A stretch of DNA of 64,000 nucleotides, from positions 13,355,394 to 13,419,393 of the forward strand of contig NC_088871.1 in assembly GCF_032884065.1 (NCBI RefSeq). Reading direction: 5' to 3'. Both the position numbers and the translations under genes were made by a program. Origin of the DNA: Artemia franciscana. Its lineage: Eukaryota > Arthropoda > Branchiopoda > Anostraca > Artemiidae. This document shows positions 45,480-58,489 of the stretch, one piece after another (position 1 is the first letter of the stretch; each line of letters begins with the position of its first letter). The notes below the pieces were generated by a model. The model saw nothing but the letters and a program-made list of their open reading frames with translations, was not told the DNA's origin and did not search any database.

Positions 45480-45985
45480 GGAAGATAAGTCTGCGAACGA
45501 AGATTAGAATATTGGAATCAAAAGTGATGACAGTGACCAAAACTGGTTCTGAAGCATGGGTGATCCAAAATACGGAAGAAAATTTGCTAGATGTTTTCCA
45601 GAGATATTGTCAACAGACTAATTTAGGTACCCAACTGACTGACCGTATTTCAAATAGTGGGATATAAGAAAAGGTAGGTTCAATCCCATTTTCTAGGACT
45701 ATAATGAAAGAAAGGTTGAAAGGGTAGGGTGAGGTTCTGCGAATGAAGCATGACAAATTTCCTAAGATTGTCCTTTTCCGCAAACCGTCTTGAAAAAAAA
45801 ACAGGTCGTACGCGGTTAAAAGTGTGAGGATGCCGTAAAGAAAGATTCAAGTAAAATGGGAACTCTCTGGGAGGGTGTAAAGAGGGAGGTTCTGACTAGA
45901 TTGGGATGGACGATGAGCAAGCATATCTGTGTTGGTCCCAGGCGGCTTGGTGTTGCAGTGATTTGTTAGCAGTCGTGGCAGTAGT
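45480..45985 (+). pseudogene. Non-LTR retrotransposon C-terminal relic, copy 2
   Basis: Plus-strand relic with KIRILESKVMTVTKTGSEAW, NTEENLLDVFQRYC and LGTQLTDRISNSGI (the connection region after RT), then the MGTLWEGVKRE-like end and RLGWTM..., finishing in CVGPRRLGVAV near 45955. Several frame changes. It is one step more complete at the 5' side than copy 1 and adjoins it head to tail. Confidence 0.65.
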
Positions 45986-45989
45986 TACC

Positions 45990-46835
45990 AAGTTAAACTA
46001 ATTAGTTAGATTTGACAACCTGTTTCGTCCGTAAAAGTTCAAAAACTAACAACCTCTTGATTCCCTAAGACAACTTCACCTTAAGATGAGATATAAAATT
46101 TCTTAAGATGTTTGGTGCCATAAGTTTTTAGTTTACTTTGTTCTGATTTCTCATCCAGTTTCTTGTTTTTGCACCCGGTTGTACTGTATAACTGCATATA
46201 AAGGTCTTTATCGTTAAAAGTCCCAATTTTTTCTATTTTTCACAATATATATGGTTGTGTGATTTTCCACTTAAATCATCCAAACAATCAGATTTAATTT
46301 CAACTACCCTTGGTACCTCCAATTTATAAAGAATGGATGTTCAGAAAAGAAAATTTAACAACTTTTAAGTTAAAGCGTTCCCAAGGAAAATGAATGAGCT
46401 TTTTACTCTGCAAAAACCATTTACACCGATTTACCCTAAACAGTTTAGGCCCTAAACTGGTAAAACCAAAAACAGTTCATGTGAGGCCAGAAAACAGCAA
46501 TGCTGATTGGATTGGGGCTTAAATCGTAGAGTTTATGAGAGAAGTTTTTGATTCTTCAAATGCGGTTGCAAGTTTATTATTTTTCAAGTAAACTTTAGCT
46601 TAAACTTTTTCTCATAATGGCTGGCGTAGCGCAGGCCCAGATCTTCCGATTTCCTGCATTCGGTCAGAAGTACTAATTCGACACTTGTCGCGTTTTTCTC
46701 CCAAATGTCTCCAGGTACCCATTTAGAGCTGGGAAAACTTTGTTCGATTTTACAAAGTTACACCACTGACCCCTGTTCCAATAGCGGTTTTAGACATCAT
46801 ATTCTGTTGGGGGGAGGGGAGCAAGGTATACTATA
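45990..46835. other. Intron-like non-coding stretch
   Basis: No gene seen. It lies within the intron between exons 50273-50390 and 44799-45037. Confidence 0.4.
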
Positions 46836-46839
46836 AGGG

Positions 46840-47545
46840 TGTAAAAATATAAAATCTATGGAATTTAATGTCAGATATCAGAATAACTGAGGGGAGGGCA
46901 GCTACCCCTTCCATCCCAGGCCTAGAATCACCAACACCCCGTTCCAAACTAAATAATTAGCGACTCTACGACTCGAACCCCTGCCCTTACGGACACAGGA
47001 TTTTCAAGTCTAGCTTGCCAAACAGTCGGCAGTATTCTTCAAGAACGTATATGAACACAGAATGCTGAATGCAGTTACATGTTTATAAAGCGAAAATTAG
47101 GGTTTTAAGGACGCTACGGAATGTTGCATAAACGTTGACTGTAGAGTGGTATAGATGGTGAACCCAGATACATTGTGATAAAATAGATATAATGGCAGTT
47201 AATAATGACAGATACTAAAAATATAAAATCAAAGGAAGTTAAAGTCCAATGTCAGAAAAGAGGGGGGGTAGCTACCCCCTTCCCAGACCTAGAACCACCA
47301 ATGGCCCGTCCCAAACTAAATATTCGGAAGCTCAAACGTCAACCCTTACGGACAAAGGTTTTCAAGTGTAGCGTACCAACCAGTCGGCAGTATTCTTCAA
47401 GAGCGTATATCAAAATAGGGTGCTAAATATAGCTACATGTTAACAAAATGAAAATGTAGGCTAGAGAATATCGCATAAAAGTTTAACGTAAGCTGGTATA
47501 GATGGTTAATCCAGTTGAACATTTATAAAACAGAAATAATGGCAG
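46840..47545. repeat. Tandem duplication, about 372-bp period
   Basis: Two diverged units (46840-47205 and 47212-47545) share AATATAAAATC, GGCAGCTACCCCTT/GGTAGCTACCCCCTT, CCTAGAA(T/C)CACCAA, CAGTCGGCAGTATTCTTCAA and GTATAGATGGT. The 73-codon ORF inside is not supported. Confidence 0.75.
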
Positions 47546-48950
47546 TTAAAAAGTTACAAAACTAAGGTCATAAAGTTTGTATAGAGGGAAGAAGAGTCAA
47601 ATTACTCGGTTTTAATTTTTCAAATAATGGCTCCTATAAAAACACTCTTTAGCTACACCTGCAAAGGGTAGCCCGGCCATGATTGCAGATTAAAGACGAC
47701 AAAAGTCTCAAGATGTAATCAAAAGTCTCAAATGCAGGTCTCGAGCAGAGATACTGGGAGTGGACCTAGCTAGGCAAATCAATTTACCTCCTTATGCCCA
47801 TCTACAATTTTAGTTACAATTGTGAATAAACTACCAGCGTCGATTACAAATCCCATTCCCAGTTTGATATGGAAAACAGTCTTCACCGATCATTTTATGA
47901 CTGACCAATCAGTGTTAAAATTTAAAACATATTTGTTCTGAAACTAGAATAGATGGAAGTTTGGAACAGAAGTATCAATAAAACGAAACTAAAAGAAAAA
48001 CCCATATGCTTCATGAATCTTAGATTTGTATGAACAGATACGATTAGACTTACATTCGGAAATAGATCAAAGTAAATAATCCTATCTACCTAATTTTGGC
48101 TATAATCAGGGCTATATCCAGGATTTTTGTTTAAGGGGGAGGAGGTTACAAAAAAAACGTTAGAACCCCATCAAAAGTGTATTTTTATCCATTTTTATTA
48201 CGTGTTTACAAGTCGGACATCAATTTCAAAGGGGAAGGGGGGGGGGCTTCCGACTCCCAAGCCCCTCCCTTGAATACGGTCATGGTTAAACAAACTAGCA
48301 TCTTCTTCCTGTTTGGATTAATACAAAGATACTTTTGCATAATCGGGATCAAGCTGCGAGCCCAACGGCGTGCTGCTACAGCTGAGTTCAAACCCTGGGG
48401 CCCGTATAACCAAGATGAGACCAAATTCATTTTATTACTATAGGACATAACTAAGTCACTATATACTACAATCTATATAACTAAACATATAACACCATAT
48501 AGGACTACAGGAGAGCGGTTCTTGAGGAGCAAAAACAGAAATGAAAATTATTACTAATAGACTCCCCTTTGATCCCCATTCAATGCTGTTCAAATATAGC
48601 ATTCGCTGCTCTGACCATACATTCCTCTTTTTTTTAGATGTTTTCAATGAAATACTAGACAGCCAATCTTTAATAAAGAAATCCAAAAAAAAAAATGTTT
48701 TCTTCAGAATCTAGGGGGGACAGAGGGTCATACTCACCTGCTCCTCAAATTAAAATTGTTTAAAAGTTCCTAGTTAGGTTCAGAACTGAGCCTCTATGTA
48801 GTTTTTAGGGGGTTGGAAGTGATTCTTCATTTAAGATAAATAAAATAAATAAATAATCTTATTACTCACGCCTCTCAATACAAAATTTCTACACAACTGA
48901 CACCTTTTTAAAAGAAAAATGTTATGGCAGGGCGAAGAGCGGATCGACTG
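47546..48950. other. Intron-like non-coding stretch
   Basis: No gene recognised. ORFs at 48177 and 48206 overlap on opposite strands in a G/C-run region and look fortuitous. Confidence 0.4.
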
Positions 48951-48965
48951 CGGCACGATTGCCAT

Positions 48966-49215
48966 TTAAAGTCGTCCTACGTTGAAAGTCTCGAGATGTG
49001 GTATGTTTATGTTTAGGCTATTGGAGAAGGCTTCCAGTGATTTCATCTTTTCGACTGGGAATGGCAGTTTGTTCCAGATCCTGATGACCCGGGGTATGAA
49101 CGAATGATGGTAAGAATTATATCTTGCAATCTTCATCTTCATAGGCTCCAATTGCAGACTGTGCGATCTTGTGTTCCTTTGGGGAGTTATTTGAACAAGC
49201 TTGTCTTTTATGTTC
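48966..49215 (-). pseudogene. Non-LTR retrotransposon C-terminal fragment
   Basis: Minus strand. RSHSLQLEPMKMKIARYNSY then HHSFIPRVIRIWNKLPFPVE and MKSLEAFSNSL to a stop. This is the typical last segment of Jockey/CR1-type ORF2 proteins (SF.PR.I..WN.LP...SL..F...L). It extends upstream to about 49215 with LVQITPQRNT in the same frame. Everything upstream is lost. Confidence 0.75.
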
Positions 49216-50270
49216 CCAAAATTCTCATGATGTAATAATGGAATAAATTTGTATATTTAAACGGTAATCCAGTTATTAAATGCAGTGTGATTTTATGGTA
49301 AATATGGAGCAGTTTATATAATTGACCTATGAATTAAATTAACACAACACTTGATGCCATTTCTTATGCTCTTTCTGAATATAATGATCGCTTTTCTCAC
49401 GAACTCGATTCTAAGCCTTTTTTGGACCTTTGAAAATGATAATTTCTTTCTACGGTTTTTGGCATAAATAATTCAAATAAATTTCTCCATTTTCCATCCC
49501 CCATGTTTATTCTGTCAGCTTTGATATTTCTCAACATATAGGTAAAACGCAGCTTTTAAGCGGCCTAACAGAATAAGAAGAAAACATTGAGGAATTATTT
49601 TGAATTTTTTTAATGCAACTTCATCTTGCCAAATCATTGTTGTGAATTATTAACTTTTAAAAAATGGATTTATGATGAAACAGTAAGTTTGAAACAAATA
49701 TTTTTAACCTATTTTTATATAAAAAAATATATAGAAAAATTAGTATCTTCAAGGGTCCTAAAAGGGCCTAAAATTAATTTTGCGAAAAAAGCGATTATTA
49801 TATTCAGAAAGAGAATAAGAATGTCATCGAGTAGTATGTTCTCTTTATTTGTAGGTCAATTACTTGAAATGCTCCATATTTACCGATTTAATAACGAAGA
49901 CACTTAAATCGACCTCTTTACATATAATGTAGCAATAGGCAATTTTGTTCCAAAATGTACTGAAGGGAGGTGACCTAAGGAGGGATAAAATTATATCACT
50001 GAACAAACGAAGTAATATCTCTCTGAATAAAGAACTAATCTGAATGAATAAATGAACAAAAGATTGATTAAATCTTCAATATATGTCAATGAATGCAAAA
50101 TCTTAGAAAGGGAGGTAATCCAAATCAAGCGGTATGGGCAAGGGACCCTGGTAGCTGCCTCTATTTTTAGACAGATTGTTGAATGGGCAGCTATACAGCA
50201 AAATATAATTCTTTGGTTATTACAGTAAGTGTTTAAACAGGGTTTAGTACTCTTACTAAGCTCACTACTC
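49216..50270. other. Intron-like non-coding stretch
   Basis: AT-rich with no credible coding segment. The 93-codon plus ORF at 49626 lacks a recognisable pattern. Confidence 0.4.
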
Positions 50271-50272
50271 AC

Positions 50273-50390
50273 TAGTACTGGCAGTGCTAACATCATTCAC
50301 TCCTTGCTCTTCTTCGGTAGTATTAATTATGGCTGAGGGTTGGGGAACTTGATTTAAGCGCTGACGGATTTCGACTCGTATGCGAGACCC
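50273..50390 (-). CDS. Internal exon of the coiled-coil protein gene
   Basis: Minus strand, 118 bp. The acceptor is TTTTCTTTTCTTCACTTAG before 50390 and the donor is GTGAGT after 50273. Only one frame is open: GSRIRVEIRQRLNQVPQPSA then IINTTEEEQGVNDVSTAST plus one base. That frame starts in phase 0, matching the phase-0 end of exon 59674-59831, and leaves one base, matching the two-base start of 44799-45037. It links a basic helical start to an acidic, Ser/Thr-rich part. If the donor is not used, a stop (TAG) follows two codons later, which would give a shorter isoform. Confidence 0.65.
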
Positions 50391-50765
50391 CTAAGTGAAG
50401 AAAAGAAAATATTAAGAATTAAAATTATATTAACAAAACACTAGGCTCGAAAAACATAAAATGTTATCTTTAATTGTAGTCAAGCATAGATAGAGCATAA
50501 TTACCCACCTGACAGAATTCCATTTCCATGCAAGAATCCCAAGTGGACAAAAGAAAAATATTAGCAGTCAACAGTCAGACAATAATTTTTCGGCCGTTCG
50601 ATAAACTTCTGAATATAGTGAGAAAAATTCTGATGAAAACGCTATAAAATAGACTCGATTGTCAGTGGATACCGAATTTATTTCATCAAAAGAGCCTATC
50701 AGAGGAGAAGACCATAAGCTTGGATGCAAAAAGTAATAAAGAAGAAAATATAAAACAAGAGTGCT
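50391..50765. other. Intron-like non-coding stretch
   Basis: Nothing recognised. Confidence 0.4.
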
Positions 50766-50769
50766 AGAG

Positions 50770-52075
50770 TTATCGATTTAATCGTCCTAGCACGTCAAGA
50801 AGCACCGAACTCGCCAAAGCACAAGAAATCCCTCTCATTCCCCCAAAGAGATCGGATCCACTCCGGTTACGACAATCACGTATCTATAATTTGTACATAT
50901 TCTCGAACTCGCCAAAGTACTAGAAATCCCCTTAAGTCCTCCAAAGAGAGTGAATCCGGTCCGGTTATGTCAATCACGTATGAAAGACTAGTGCTTATTC
51001 TTCCAATCAAGTTTCACCCCGATCTCTCCACTCTAAGAGTTTTCCAAAATGTTCGATTTTCAAGATTTCCGTTTTCCCCCTCAACCCTCCATGCCCCGAA
51101 TTGAAAATGGAGCATCTGAGACATGAGATCTTTCTATATATCAAGTTTAATTAAGATCCGATCACCCATTCGTAAGATAAACATACCTCCATTTTTATGA
51201 TTTCCCCCCCTCCAGTTCCCCCAATAGGTAAATCGGAGAAACGACTGTTATAAAGTCAAATTGTGCAGGTACTTGACACTCCTACCAATTTTCATCGTCC
51301 TAGTACGTCCAGAAGCACTGAACTCGCCAAGGCACTGAAAGTCTCCCCCCCCCACACACACACAAACACACTCCCCCAAAGAAACCAGATCTGGTCCGGT
51401 TATGTCTATTACGTATCTAGGACTTGTGCTTACTCTTTCATCCAAGTTTCATCCCGATGTTTACACTCTAGATTACATTCAACACAGAACACTCCAGATT
51501 AGAGGGGGACTAGGTTTCCCCCTCTAACTCCCCCCAATGTCACCGAATCCGGTCGGGATATAAAATAAGAGCTCTGAACTCCCCCTGTGAGAGAGGATCC
51601 GGTCCGTTTATGTCAATCACGTATCTAGGAATTGTGCTTATTTTTCCCAACAAGTTTCATCCCGATCTCACCATTCTAAGCTTTTTCCTAGATATCAGGT
51701 TTCCCATCCAACTCCCCCCAATAAGACTGGATCCGGTCGGGATTTAAAATAAGAGCCCTGACGCACGATATCCTTCTAAATATCAAATTTCATTAAGATC
51801 GATCACCCATACGTAAGTTAAAAATACCTCTTTTTTCTAATTTTTCCAAATTAACCGCCATCTAACTCCCCCCCCCCCTAGATGGTCGAATCAGTGAAAA
51901 GACTATTTCTAATTTAGTTTGGTCTGGTCCCTGATACGCCCACCAAATTTCTTCGTCCTAGCTTATCTGGAAGTGCCCAAATTAGCAAAACCAGGATCGA
52001 CAGACAGACAGACCGACAGAAATTGCGATCACTATGTCACTTGGTAAATACCAAGTGCCATAAAAATGTAATAGA
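50770..52075 (-). repeat. Long hairpin-ended dispersed repeat (CACTTGG family) with internal tandem units
   Basis: The longest copy in the window. The segment CGTCCTAG.ACGTC.AGAAGCAC, GATC(C/T)GGTCCGGTTATGTCA, CACGTATCTAGGA, GTGCTTATT and TTTCATCCCGATCTC recurs four or five times (about 50785, 50935, 51290, 51590), forming irregular units of 150-300 bp. It ends at 52075 with the hairpin CACTTGGTAAATACCAAGTG and CCATAAAAA. C-runs and a CACACA stretch (51350) interrupt it. No ORF of substance, so a non-autonomous element or a decayed internal part. Confidence 0.75.
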
Positions 52076-52354
52076 TGGCAATCGCGAAATCTACGACACG
52101 TGGTCCGATTTTAAGTTTGTTGGAGGCACAGAAAATATATCATATGATAAAGGTGAAGATTAGGGATCCCTGATAAAAATAACTTATTTCTTATTCTGTA
52201 TTATTCGTTTAATTGCACTTGTAAAGCTGCAGCGATACTGGAAAAATTTTTGACTAAGTTAGAAATACAAATTCAATAATAAAACACTTTTCAACTACCA
52301 GTACTTACAACTCAGTTTGCAGTGCTTTTTTGAAATATTAAATAATTTTTTTTT

Positions 52355-53170
52355 TTTTTTAACTGCAAGTAAGGAGCGATATTAAAACTTGAAACGAATA
52401 GAAATTACTCCGTATATGAAACGGGTTGTCCCTCCGCAAGGCCTCGCTCTTTAAGCTAAAGTTTGACTCTATCACAACTGCAATTTTTATACGCTGAATC
52501 TCATGGTGTGATTTTCATTAAGATTCTAAGACTTTTAAGGGGTGTTTCCCCTTACTGACTTTTAAGGGGTATTTTCTAAAATAAGACAAATATTTTCAGG
52601 CTCATAACTTTTGATGGCTAGAACTAAACTTGATGAAACCTATATATTTAAAATCAGCATTAAAATGCGATTCTTTTGATGTAACTATTCGTACCAAAGT
52701 TCTGTTTTTTAATGGTAAGTAGTTCTGTTTTCTTAACGGTACCAGATATAGGCCTAAACTATATACAAAACTCTGCTGATTTTGTTTGTTTCCATTATTT
52801 TTTATGCTTATATATGAACCACAGTTTGGCATTAACACATGTTAATGCCAAATCAAATGAAAAAAAAAATTTCATCTGAAAGTAGAGAGTAACATTAAAA
52901 CTGAAAACGAACAGAGAATATTCCGTATACAACGGGGCCTACGTCCTCCTCAGCTTTCCACTCTTTACATTAACCTTTTTCTGTCAAAAAACTCTTGTCT
53001 CGAATTTTTGTCAAAATTCTTTAAGAACAAGCGCTGAAACACAAGGGTCATTGGAACAAAAATCGCTGAAACACAAGGGCCATTGAATTGGAACAAATTT
53101 TTTTTTTTAAACACTAGAATACTTTGGCGTAACGAGCGAGCAGTTGAGGAGGGAAAGCCAAAAACAAAAC
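52355..53170. repeat. Cluster of foldback and CAGTTCG-family repeats
   Basis: 52362-52470 is a foldback left arm (AAGTAAGGAGCGATATTAAA, TTACTCCGTATATGAAACGG). 52480-52720 is the CAGTTCG family interior (GGTGTGATTTTCATTAAGAT, CTCATAACTTTTGATGGCTA), with a small internal duplication of CTTTTAAGGGGT. 52862-53165 is a second foldback unit with left arm, core (GCTGAAACACAAGGGTCATT, partly doubled) and right arm (GGCGTAACGAGCGAGCAGTT). Confidence 0.7.
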
Positions 53171-53342
53171 ACCGCCTCCTACCCATCCAAAAATAGTATT
53201 TTCACCTATACATGGCTTTAGGTAATACTGCAAAATATCTGAAGAGTTCCTCTTTTTCCCCAGGTAGCTGATCTTCAAACGCCATTTCTGACAGGTCATC
53301 TCAGAATCAGAAACAGATTAATCATCATTGAAGCTGTGGGAT

Positions 53343-54945
53343 GGTGCCGTTTTTGTTGAAATAACCAAAAGACTTATGTTCGCTGTTTCATGCTAGATCC
53401 TATCTTAACGATGGGCTTCCACTGACCTGTCCTCTGAGCAGCCTTCTGCACAAAGCTGTAGCAAATCAATTTTCAAGGTCGCCAACTACCCTAAACCCAG
53501 CCCGACCATGAGATACCTGCCCAATAGTTCTTACAATGTTGCAGTAAAATGGTCGCATAAATGTGCGATTCTAGAGTTAAAATGGCAGAGTTCCGTCTTA
53601 AGGTCACTGGCAAACTTCTATTCCACAATATATATTAAAATGTTTTTGCAAAGATTTTAATCCACAATATAAAATTAAAATCTTTTCAGAAAGATACGAT
53701 ACTAATGACCTGGATGAGGTGATCCACAAACTGTCTCCAACTTTTAGGGCTCTTGTGGATCTTTCATTTCTTTATTCTTAAGACAGACAGCAAAGGTAAA
53801 GTTGGTGGAAAAACTCATTATAACATGTTGAAATGCAGGATGACACAGGAAACACGAGCATTGTCTCCTTAAGCATAAATAGTAGAAAAATAAAGAAAAA
53901 CATTTATTTTATAAAGAAATAGAGAAAAAATTTTAGACAGTTAGTTGGTTCAGTTTCGTGTTATCAAATAATGCTTTTCTGATGTCTCGCATAGTATCAA
54001 TTATGTCACACAGCAATATCCTGTCAATTGACAATAATCCTAGGGATTTTCAAAATTAATTCGTCAAGCTCACAGATACGTTACTGTGACATGGTGAAAC
54101 TTGGGATTTGATTGGAACATTAGAGCCCAGAGATTGGATCAAATCGCAAACAAAACTTAGCTTAATTGGGATTTTTTATATCTCTTATTTTGTTTTATAT
54201 ATGCCCTGAGTAAAGCTTGATATAAAATTTTGAGCCGTTGAGAGTTTTGAGAGTTGAGGGGGCGGGAGCCCCTCACATAGAATACTTTCAGTTTATTTTA
54301 AGTTTCAACATTGTTATTTGCTTTCATTTGAAACAATATTTTTTTCTGTATAAGCATGCTTAGAACGAGCATAAATTACTTTCAATTAATGACCAAAAGA
54401 ACCCTAAAATGAAGAAAAATCCAAAAAACAATGAATTCAAATTTAGAACTAGATCTACGTTGCATGGACAACGTGAGCTGTTACGGCAACCTTTGTTCGG
54501 CTTCGCCGAGTAAGTGCTGCGAGAGCAACACTTTGATTTTATTTCCTCACTTCGATTAAATGCTGAAATTGTTAATCTGTAGGGATCTTAAAATAAATAC
54601 TAGGTACACCAACTCCCAAAAGTTGCAAACCCCTCATTGCAACTAGAAAAAGTTGCAAACCCCTCATCGCTGAAGGGGATTGTAGCCTAACAGCCGATTA
54701 TTACTTACAAGTCCCCTACATGTCTTACCTCTGGAACTAAATTGGTCATACCATCAAATACACCGGAAACAAATAATAGGTACACCAACTAGCAAAAGTT
54801 ACGAGCCCCTCATTGCCAAAGATGATTATGAACTAACAGCCGACTGTTGCTTAAAACTCTCCTATATGTGTCACAATTGGTATCGGCCTATTTTTGGTTT
54901 CAGTGTGTACCTTACTACTGAAGTTGTCAACCCCTTTAAACTTAT
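53343..54945 (+). repeat. 1.6-kb tandem duplication, unit 1
   Basis: It starts GGTGCCGTTTTTGTTGA and ends GTCAACCCCTTTAAACTT. Unit 2 follows without spacer. No ORF of note. Inside are a foldback right arm (54243-54340) and short internal repeats of GTACACCAACT...AAAAGTTGCAAACCCCTCAT (54605-54670, 54780-54815). Confidence 0.9.
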
Positions 54946-56540
54946 GGTGCCGTTTTTGTTGAGAAATTACCAAAAGACTTATGTTCGCTGTTTCATGCTA
55001 GATCCGATCTTAACGATGGGCTTCCACTGACCTGTCCTCTGAGCAGTCTTCTGCACAAAGCTGTAGCAAATCAATTTTCAAGATCGCCAACTACCCTAAA
55101 CCCAGCCCGACCATGAGATACCTGCCCAATAGTTCTTACAATGTTGCAGTAAAATGGTCGCATAAATGTGCGATTCTAGAGTTAAAATGGCAGAGTTCCG
55201 TCTTAAGGTCACTGGCAAACTTCTATTCCACAATATATATTAAAATGTTTTTGCAAAGATTTTAATCCACAATATAAAATTAAAATCTTTTCAGAAAGAT
55301 ACGATACTAATGACCTGGATGAGGTGATCCACAAACTGTCTCCAACTTTTAGGGCTCTTGTGGATCTTTCATTTCTTTATTCTTAAGACAGACAGCAAAG
55401 GTAAAGTTGGTGGAAAAACTCATTATAACATGTTGAAATGCAGGATGACACAGGAAACACGAGCATTGTCTCCTTAAGCATAAATAGTAGAAAAATAAAG
55501 AAAAACATTTATTTTATAAAGAAATAAAGAAAAAATTTTAGACAGTTAGTTGGTTCAGTTTCGTGTTATTAAATAATGCTTTTCTGATGTCTCGCATAGT
55601 ATCAATTATGTCACACAGCAATATCCTGTCAATTGACAATAATCCTAGGGATTTTCAAAATTAATTCGTCAAGCTCACAGATACGTTACTGTGACATGGT
55701 GAAACTTGGGATTTGATTGGAACATTAGAGCCCAGAGATTGGATCAAATCGCAAACAAAACTTAGCTTAATTGGGATTTTTTATATCTCTTATTTTGTTT
55801 TATATATGCCCTGAGTAAAGCTTGATATAAAATTTTGAGCCGTTGAGAGTTGAGGGGGCGGGAGCCCCTCACATAGAATACTTTCAGTTTATTTTAAGTT
55901 TCAACATTGTTATTTGCTTTCATTTGAAACAATATTTTTTTTCTGTATAAGCATGCTTAGAACGAGCATAAATTACTTTCAATTAATGACCAAAAGAACC
56001 CTAAAATGAAGAAAAATCCAAAAAACAATGAATTCAAATTTAGAACTAGATCTACGTTGCATGGACAACGTGAGCTGTTACGGCAACCTTTGTTCGGCTT
56101 CGCCGAGTAAGTGCTGCGAGAGCAACGCTTTGATTTTATTTCCTCACTTCGATTAAATGCTGAAATTATTAATCTGTAGGGATCTTAAAATAAATACTAG
56201 GTACACCAACTCGCAAAAGTTGCAAACCCCTCATTGCAACTAGAAAAAGTTGCAAAGCCCTCATCGCTTAAGGGGATTGTAGCCTAACAGCCGATTATTA
56301 CTTACAAGTCCCCTACATGTCTTACCTCTGGAACTAAATTGGTCATACCATCAAATACACCGGAAACAAATAATAGGTACACCAACTAGCAAAAGTTACG
56401 AGCCCCTCATTGCCAAAGATGATTATGAAGTAACAGCCGACTGTTGCTTAAAACTCTCCTATATGTGTCACAATTGGTATCGGCCTATTTTTGGTTTCAG
56501 TGTGTACCTTACTACTGAAGTTGTCAACCCCTTTAAACTT
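54946..56540 (+). repeat. 1.6-kb tandem duplication, unit 2
   Basis: Near-identical to unit 1, with only scattered single-base changes and small indels (for example ATCCTATC/ATCCGATC, an 8-bp GAGAGTTT loss near 55845). Much less diverged than the other repeats in the window, so a recent event or an assembly artefact. Confidence 0.9.
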
Positions 56541-57075
56541 TCAAACAGGTATATCTGATGAAGTAATTTTTCTACCAAAAAATGGATGACATATACTTTG
56601 ATCAACTCATCAAGAGCTATCAATTACCGTTGAAAAAAAGGAGAAAAATCTATCTGTCTTAGTTCAAAAGTTGACTTTTTCTAACTTCATCATTTAGAAA
56701 GGTGCAAAGGATAAACTCTAATTTCTTTAACAATAAGAGAAGTTTTAAAGTTTAAGAGGCACATCAGCTACCATTTCTGTATTGGCCTATGTTTGGTTTC
56801 GGTGTGTACCTTACTACTGTAGTTGTCAACCCCTTTAAACTTTCAAACTAGCATATCTCATGAAGGAATTTTTCTACCAAAAATGGATGACATACACTCA
56901 GATCAGCTCATCAAGAACAATCGACTGCCGTCGAAAAAAAAATCTATCTGTCTAAGTTCAGAAGTTAACCTTTTTGCCCTAGGCCAAGTTTCTAACGTCA
57001 TTACTTAGAAAGGTGCAAAGAATAAACTCTAATTTCTTTAGTGATGGGAGAACTTTTAAAGTTTAAGAGGCACAT
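56480..57075 (+). repeat. 290-bp tandem pair
   Basis: 56480-56770 and 56780-57075 share TTGGTTTC.GTGTGTACCTTA, GTTGTCAACCCCTTTAAACT, TTTTTCTACCAAAAA, ATGGATGACATA and AAAGGTGCAAAG, with moderate divergence. The first 65 bp are also the end of each 1.6-kb unit, so this repeat probably set the breakpoint of the larger duplication. Confidence 0.8.
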
Positions 57076-57365
57076 CTGATACCATTTTCTCTACCGCAAT
57101 CCCAAGTGTAAAAGACTTAATGATAATCTCAGCTGAAATCACGAACAGAAATGGGTAGAAACACAAGCAAAACGTCCTTTTTGGCCCAAGGCAAAAGTTC
57201 TACGAAGCTTTCCAAAAAGCAAAGTCCATATTCATCAATCCGGCCAAAGGTTCACACTTTCTGTAAAAACCGCAGAGGTTAGACTCTTACCGCTTTCTAG
57301 GATCAAGCTGAAATCGGAGTGCTAGAAAAAAAACACGACAAAGCCATAGTGTTGCTCTCACAACA
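57070..57365 (+). repeat. Dispersed repeat shared with 21905-22215
   Basis: Second copy, same orientation, starting GGCACATCTGATACCATTTT and ending at the GTGCTAGAAAAAAAACACG stretch. Confidence 0.75.
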
Positions 57366-58485
57366 CAAATAATAAGAAGGACCACAAAAAAGCGGATATA
57401 CCCGCCTCCTCCTCCTCCTCATATTTGAGCTTCATAGCCACTTTGCTGATAATAAAATATTTTTTACTGTCTCATCTAACACCCAGCAACGTATGTCTCA
57501 TAATAGTATTAGTGACTTCAAAAACCCCTCAAGAATTAGCTTTGGGGAATATCAAGAACCTTATGTGAAATGTTGACATCAGTTGCGTATTAGGTAAAAA
57601 AGAATAGGAAAGTGGAATGGAAGAATTGGAGATGAATTAATGATGTTGTGAATAGTCGTGCTTACACAAGGATCTCGTAGAAAAGAGAAGGGGGGGGCTA
57701 ATATGCTTCATAAATGGTAGATATGACAAATCTGGTTGAAATCAGACCCGTGCAAAGATTTTTGATTTTTTGGCTCGGTAGGCCGTAAGTTTGGTCCTTG
57801 GGCCCGTTTTTACTCTAACACTCCACTTCCCACCCTTCACATACATTTCCCACATCGCAAATTCACTTTCCGCTTTACACATACTGACGTGTTTAGCCTC
57901 TTTTAATGCAATGATAAAATGTTGATTTATTTTCATACTCTTTAGCTTGGTTTTGTTTTCAAGCAACCGAATTTACAATAAAGATAAATATACAATAAAT
58001 TGAGTTATACGCATAACTTAATGGCTTGTCACTATGGCCTATGATTATTAGCCTTTTCTATTTAAGTTATGTTTTAAACTGACGGTTAATAAATATCGCA
58101 GAAATGCTGTAATGTACTTTAGATAGACTTCATTCGATTCAAATGGACTATATAACTGTGAGTCTGATTACTTTAATTTCGAATTTGCATAATGTTGCCC
58201 AGTGTCATAGTTACAACATCAAAATTTGTCAGTTTAGACACTCACTTAAACAAGAAAACGCAGTGGGCATTCAGTATTTGGCTTCCTTTGTTTAAGGGAT
58301 ATATTATCAGAGTAAACGCAGCCCAAGAGTACACGTGAAGTTAAAAATAGTATAATACTAGTAATACTATTCGTTCTTGTAATTAGTAGATTGCAATATT
58401 TTACTAGAAGTTTAATTTCTGTTTGTTGTTAATAAGACATTAAATATTCATAGTTAACTGAGGCGAAAGCTCGATTCATTCTCCT
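57366..58485. other. Intron-like non-coding stretch
   Basis: Short CCTCCTCCT run at 57405. No gene recognised. Confidence 0.4.
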
Positions 58486-58489
58486 TTAG

